8,149 nt of DNA from Helicobacteraceae bacterium (GTDB taxonomy: Bacteria; Campylobacterota; Campylobacteria; Campylobacterales; SZUA-545). The stretch spans positions 1-8,149 of the forward strand of contig JAISRI010000239.1 of the NCBI GenBank assembly GCA_031273735.1, in the 5' to 3' direction. Under the pieces are notes generated by a model that did not search any database, was not told the DNA's origin, and saw only the letters and a list, made by a program, of their open reading frames with translations. Below, one piece after another: positions 5,382 through 8,149 of the stretch. Positions within the stretch are counted from its first letter, which is position 1. The number at the start of each line of letters is the position of its first letter. Made by a program: the position numbers and the translations under genes.

Positions 5382-6883
5382 TTATTATCCTCCGTTTTAT
5401 TATTTTCTTTTTCTGGAGCTAAGAAACGCGCGATAACCGCCGCTTCAGGATTAAAGCTCCCGCCCGCAAAGCAGATTCCCGCAAGCCTTTTCGCGTTGAT
5501 CTCGGCATTTTCTTTTCCGATCGAGTGGGCTACTTCATACTCAAAAAGTTTAAGTATTTGCTTGTCGGTTATCCCTTCAACGCTAATCGCCTCCTTTAAT
5601 TGAGCTAAACGATAAACCAAGCTAGAGCTTAAGGTATTATCAAATAGCGCATTTTTAACCTCGTTAAGCGAATCGAAAAGTTTTTCGCCCACAAATTTGT
5701 TATTATCGGCGTCCCACTTAAAGTATAGTTCGCGATCTCCTCCGCTTCGTTTTTTAAGTTTAATCGCCAAAGCGTCTCTACCCGCTTTTTCCTTTGCGAC
5801 CGAATCTAAAAGTTTATGCGCGTCGCGTATAACTTCGCGCAGAGGCTCTTTGTGATGAGCGATCAAAATTGCGGCGGAGATCGAGGTCGGTTTTTTATCC
5901 GATTCTGACGTTTCGGTTTTTGTTACAATATCTTCGTAGCTATCGCGAATCTTTCGCGCCGTTTCTATCGCGCAATCAAGCGATAAAATAGCGCAAACAT
6001 CATCGCCACCGGCATAGATCAATTCGCCCGCGTATTTGCTAATTTCAATCTTTTTGATCTTTTCGCAAAATTGATCTAACTTTTCGGACAGCGCCAAATG
6101 CTCTTTATGATCGCTTTTTGTATTGACCAGATCGCCCATCTTATCGCCGTCCATTAGCAAAAGAGCGTAATATCTTTGCTTGTTGGGCAACTTGTCGTCG
6201 TTGCCTTCGTGCAGTTTGTCTACTTCCTCGCTTAAACCGTTCGCTTCAATATATTTATACGCGGAGATACGCGTTGTAGAATCAAACTTAATGTTAGCAA
6301 GCTCGCTACGTAGTTTATGATCGACGGGAATAGAAACTTCTGGCAACTTGCGCTTAATCGCGCAAACGCCGCATAGCTTCTCTTTTTTATCCGTTCCAAA
6401 ATCGTTATGCCATACCGTATTCTCGCCGCATAGCGGGCATTTTTCGCCTTTTTGTGTTTTGCGTATTTTGCGCGGTTTTAGTTTGGTAGCCGCAAGCAAA
6501 CTTTGAACTTTTGAGTGGGCGTTTTTATATTCGCCGTCTTTGTATAAAACCGCCGCCCACGAATATTGCCAATAATCGTCGACAATATCGCGCGGAACCT
6601 TTGCAATATCCGCAAGTTTAAGCCATTCGTCCTGAATCTTTGCTTCGATCTTTGCCATCTCGTTTTTGACCTCTTCAACGCTATTTACGTCGATCGTAAA
6701 AACGAATTTATTAGGAACGGACGCCGAATTCGCGGAAGGATACAGCCTCTCTTTAACAGAATCAAAACCTACGCTTGCCAAATAGGATAAAATCCTTGAA
6801 GAGACATAAAAATCTCTTAGCTTCCTTGCCTTAGCGATAAACGCCTGAACAGGGGTAATCGAAAAAACGACAAGGTATCTCAT
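5378..6883 (-). CDS. cmr2: Cas10/Cmr2 large subunit, HD domain absent, GGDD cyclase intact
   Basis: This is the signalling subunit of the Cmr complex. On target RNA binding the palm domain makes cyclic oligoadenylate from ATP. The 501-residue protein starts directly with the family N-terminal motif YLVVFSITPVQAFIAKARKL (3-22), which in full-length Cmr2 follows an HD nuclease domain. No HD motif or preceding coding sequence exists here, because the start overlaps the cmr1 stop (ATGA). A zinc-ribbon pair is seen at C149/C152 and C171/C174. The palm shows MDGDKMGD (244-251) and AGGDD (291-295), the metal-binding and cyclase residues. The C-terminal helical part (about 400-490) matches the D4 domain. 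AGGAG lies seven bases before the start. I infer cOA synthesis without Cas10 DNase activity. Family knowledge: HD-less Cas10 proteins occur in several type III lineages. Confidence 0.95.
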   Translation of the reverse strand: MRYLVVFSITPVQAFIAKARKLRDFYVSSRILSYLASVGFDSVKERLYPSANSASVPNKFVFTIDVNSVEEVKNEMAKIEAKIQDEWLKLADIAKVPRDIVDDYWQYSWAAVLYKDGEYKNAHSKVQSLLAATKLKPRKIRKTQKGEKCPLCGENTVWHNDFGTDKKEKLCGVCAIKRKLPEVSIPVDHKLRSELANIKFDSTTRISAYKYIEANGLSEEVDKLHEGNDDKLPNKQRYYALLLMDGDKMGDLVNTKSDHKEHLALSEKLDQFCEKIKKIEISKYAGELIYAGGDDVCAILSLDCAIETARKIRDSYEDIVTKTETSESDKKPTSISAAILIAHHKEPLREVIRDAHKLLDSVAKEKAGRDALAIKLKKRSGGDRELYFKWDADNNKFVGEKLFDSLNEVKNALFDNTLSSSLVYRLAQLKEAISVEGITDKQILKLFEYEVAHSIGKENAEINAKRLAGICFAGGSFNPEAAVIARFLAPEKENNKTEDNK

Positions 6884-7917
6884 TTGCTTACTCCTAATAA
6901 TGTTGAAATATCGCCCGTTTTATCGACGAGCGTTTTTGCAAGTTCGGTATGCATTTTTTGAATCATCGCATCGTATCTTGATCGCTTATCCTTATCGTAA
7001 AATAGGATCGGAAGCGATAAAATCCGCCCAACAAATTTACCGTCCGCCGTTTTTGCAATATGCATAATAAACTGCTTAGGACTGCGCCCTTTTCTTATCT
7101 CGTTTGGAATGTTTTCGCCTCTTACCTCTATAGGGCGCGCAAGCAACCCTCTAGTTTCAAATTGGTGTCTTGGCTCAAGCGCCGATTTGGCGCTTCTATA
7201 TGCGACGGCAATTTCCGAAAGAGCTTCGTTCCACTGCGAAAACCGCTGTCTTGTTTCAAACAATTTTGACGCCGTGTTAAGCGTCGGATACTCTTGGGCT
7301 TTGACCTGTTTCAGATCGACGCCGTAAGCTGATATTAGCGACGGTTTTATTAAATGTAAAGAACCAAAACCGTTTCTCGATCTTGAGCCGACTCCGCCGA
7401 AAGCGAATAACGCTTGCAGACAAGCGGCTACTTCATCTTTTTTATCGCTTGGCGCATAGATATTTATCCCAAAACGAGCGCCCGCGCTAAAGTGATTTCT
7501 GCGATAAACGTTTTTATGTTGCTGCCTATCGTAATCGTAAAGTCCGTATGCAAGATAGTCGATAATATCAATCTTAAACGGTTTGCCTTTGCTAACGACG
7601 TTGATCCTCGTCCCGTTGAAAGTATCTTTCTTCTGCGGCATAAGACCAGCGCCGTTAATCTCTATTCTTACTTTTGAAGCGCCGTCGGTCGAGCCAAACA
7701 GCTTGCTCTCCTGCGTAAAAATATCAGCGCCATATTGCGCGCCAAACAGAACCCGCCACCACCAACGCAAGGCGGCTTTAAATGGGGGTGATCGCAACTC
7801 TGCGCTCTGATCCGCGCCGCCTAAAAACGCGGGCGTAACGAATTCGATCTCGCACTGAATCGGTTTGATAAGATCGCCGTTTGCTCCCACAAACCGCGAA
7901 ACGTTCATCTTCGACAT
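6880..7917 (-). CDS. cmr1: Type III-B RAMP protein Cmr1
   Basis: Cmr1 (345 residues) caps the Cmr filament at the crRNA 3' end next to Cmr6. The N-terminal RAMP domain has the diagnostic run FLGGADQSAELRSPPFKAAL (31-50) followed by RWWWRVLFG (51-59). A glycine-rich loop FGGVGSRSRNGFGSLHL (173-189) ends the first RAMP fold; the rest forms the second domain typical of Cmr1. Length is normal. A second in-frame ATG at codon 4 is possible, but AAGGAG lies seven bases before the first ATG, which I prefer. The stop overlaps cas10 by four bases. It follows the cas6 fragment by 43 bases and is the first gene of the complex proper in this window. Confidence 0.95.
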   Translation of the reverse strand: MSKMNVSRFVGANGDLIKPIQCEIEFVTPAFLGGADQSAELRSPPFKAALRWWWRVLFGAQYGADIFTQESKLFGSTDGASKVRIEINGAGLMPQKKDTFNGTRINVVSKGKPFKIDIIDYLAYGLYDYDRQQHKNVYRRNHFSAGARFGINIYAPSDKKDEVAACLQALFAFGGVGSRSRNGFGSLHLIKPSLISAYGVDLKQVKAQEYPTLNTASKLFETRQRFSQWNEALSEIAVAYRSAKSALEPRHQFETRGLLARPIEVRGENIPNEIRKGRSPKQFIMHIAKTADGKFVGRILSLPILFYDKDKRSRYDAMIQKMHTELAKTLVDKTGDISTLLGVSK

Positions 7918-7924
7918 CTTTGAA

Positions 7925-7930
7925 CTCCTT
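7925..7930 (-). promoter_or_regulatory. Ribosome binding site of cmr1
   Basis: AAGGAG on the minus strand, seven bases before the ATG at 7917. This spacing favours the first ATG over the in-frame ATG three codons later (7908), which would be 16 bases away. Confidence 0.75.
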
Positions 7931-7960
7931 TGATTATTGAAACTATACCCATTTTTCTTG

Positions 7961-8149
7961 TCATTTTTTGTTATTTTCCTCTATTTTTATCTCTCCCAGC
8001 CCAAAAACGGTCTGCTTGCCAACGCCCGCTATTTCGCCGAGTTTTAGGATCGTATAGCTTTTTGGATCGATTTCGTCGTATTCGACGTATCCCGTTATGC
8101 CGCCAAATCGCATTTTGGTATTTTGTCTGCTTGAAAAGCGCGTTAAATC
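7961..8149 (-). CDS. cas6: Cas6 crRNA endoribonuclease, C-terminal 62 residues only
   Basis: An open frame enters from the right edge and ends at TGA 43 bases before cmr1. The visible 62 residues read DLTRFSSRQNTKMRFGGITG, then VEYDEID, and finally GVGKQTVFGLGEIKI. This matches the C-terminal RAMP domain of Cas6: the RxSxRQ-K-x-GG-x-G stretch followed by the glycine-rich loop GxGKxTxFGLG that contacts the repeat RNA. Cas6 cuts pre-crRNA within the repeats and supplies crRNA to the Cmr complex. The catalytic N-terminal residues lie outside the window, so activity cannot be judged. The same strand and short spacing suggest that cas6 heads or precedes the cmr genes in one transcript. Confidence 0.87.
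   Translation of the reverse strand, partial: DLTRFSSRQNTKMRFGGITGYVEYDEIDPKSYTILKLGEIAGVGKQTVFGLGEIKIEENNKK

Noticed and set aside
6478..6678. 66-residue minus-strand open frame inside cas10
   Set aside because: It is fully contained in cas10, Arg-rich and without family resemblance; it is an alternative-frame shadow.
5378..6883. Cas10 as a truncated pseudogene because of its short length
   Set aside because: The frame is complete, the start has a good ribosome site and overlaps cmr1, and the zinc ribbon, DGD and GGDD motifs are intact. The shortness reflects absence of the HD domain, not decay.
7918..7960. Possible promoter in front of cmr1 (TATAGT on the minus strand)
   Set aside because: The 43-base gap holds one loose -10-like hexamer and no fitting -35; short AT-rich gaps give such matches by chance, and cas6 is co-directional just upstream.
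1..8149. CRISPR array
   Set aside because: No direct repeat of 25-40 bases with regular spacing is visible; the window is filled with coding sequence. The array must lie outside.

Overview
The window holds most of a type III-B (Cmr) CRISPR-Cas operon. Every gene lies on the minus strand, so transcription runs from the right edge to the left edge. The Shine-Dalgarno sites (AAGGAG, AGGAGG) and dense 4-base stop/start overlaps point to a bacterium of moderate GC (roughly 40-45% by eye in the Cmr genes). The Asn/Ser/Gln-rich stretch in Cmr6 argues against a hyperthermophile. The lineage cannot be fixed from this sequence; a Campylobacterota-like host is only a weak guess.

Layout in the direction of transcription: the 3' end of cas6 (crRNA processing; 8149-7961); cmr1 (7917-6880); cas10/cmr2 (6883-5378); cmr3 (5381-4509); cmr4 (4496-3642); cmr5 (true start 3631, ends 3263); cmr6 (3250-2183). 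After a 49-base gap comes a signalling module: a CARF-HEPN ribonuclease of the Csx1/Csx2 (TM1812) type (2133-892), a two-helix membrane protein with a CARF-like cytoplasmic domain (895-224), and the first 74 codons of a Csx20-like protein (224-1) cut off by the window edge. No gene-free stretch exceeds 50 bases. I see no CRISPR array, tRNA, rRNA or mobile element.

How the parts fit: Cas6 would cut the pre-crRNA, and Cmr1-6 plus Cas10 would form the RNA-targeting complex. Cmr4 keeps the Asp of its target-RNA cleavage site. Cas10 is short, has no N-terminal HD nuclease domain, and keeps an intact GGDD cyclase motif. The complex should therefore cut RNA and make cyclic oligoadenylate (cOA) but lack Cas10 DNase activity. 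The three genes at the end of the operon read as cOA receptors: a soluble RNase, a membrane effector, and a small Csx20 protein that may degrade the signal.

The most interesting gene is the membrane protein at 224-895. It is a poorly characterised effector type, its central part is much more AT-rich than its neighbours, and its stop codon overlaps the start of csx20 by one base (TAATG). The long Asn/Gly/Arg-rich N-terminal tail on Cmr6 is a second unusual point.
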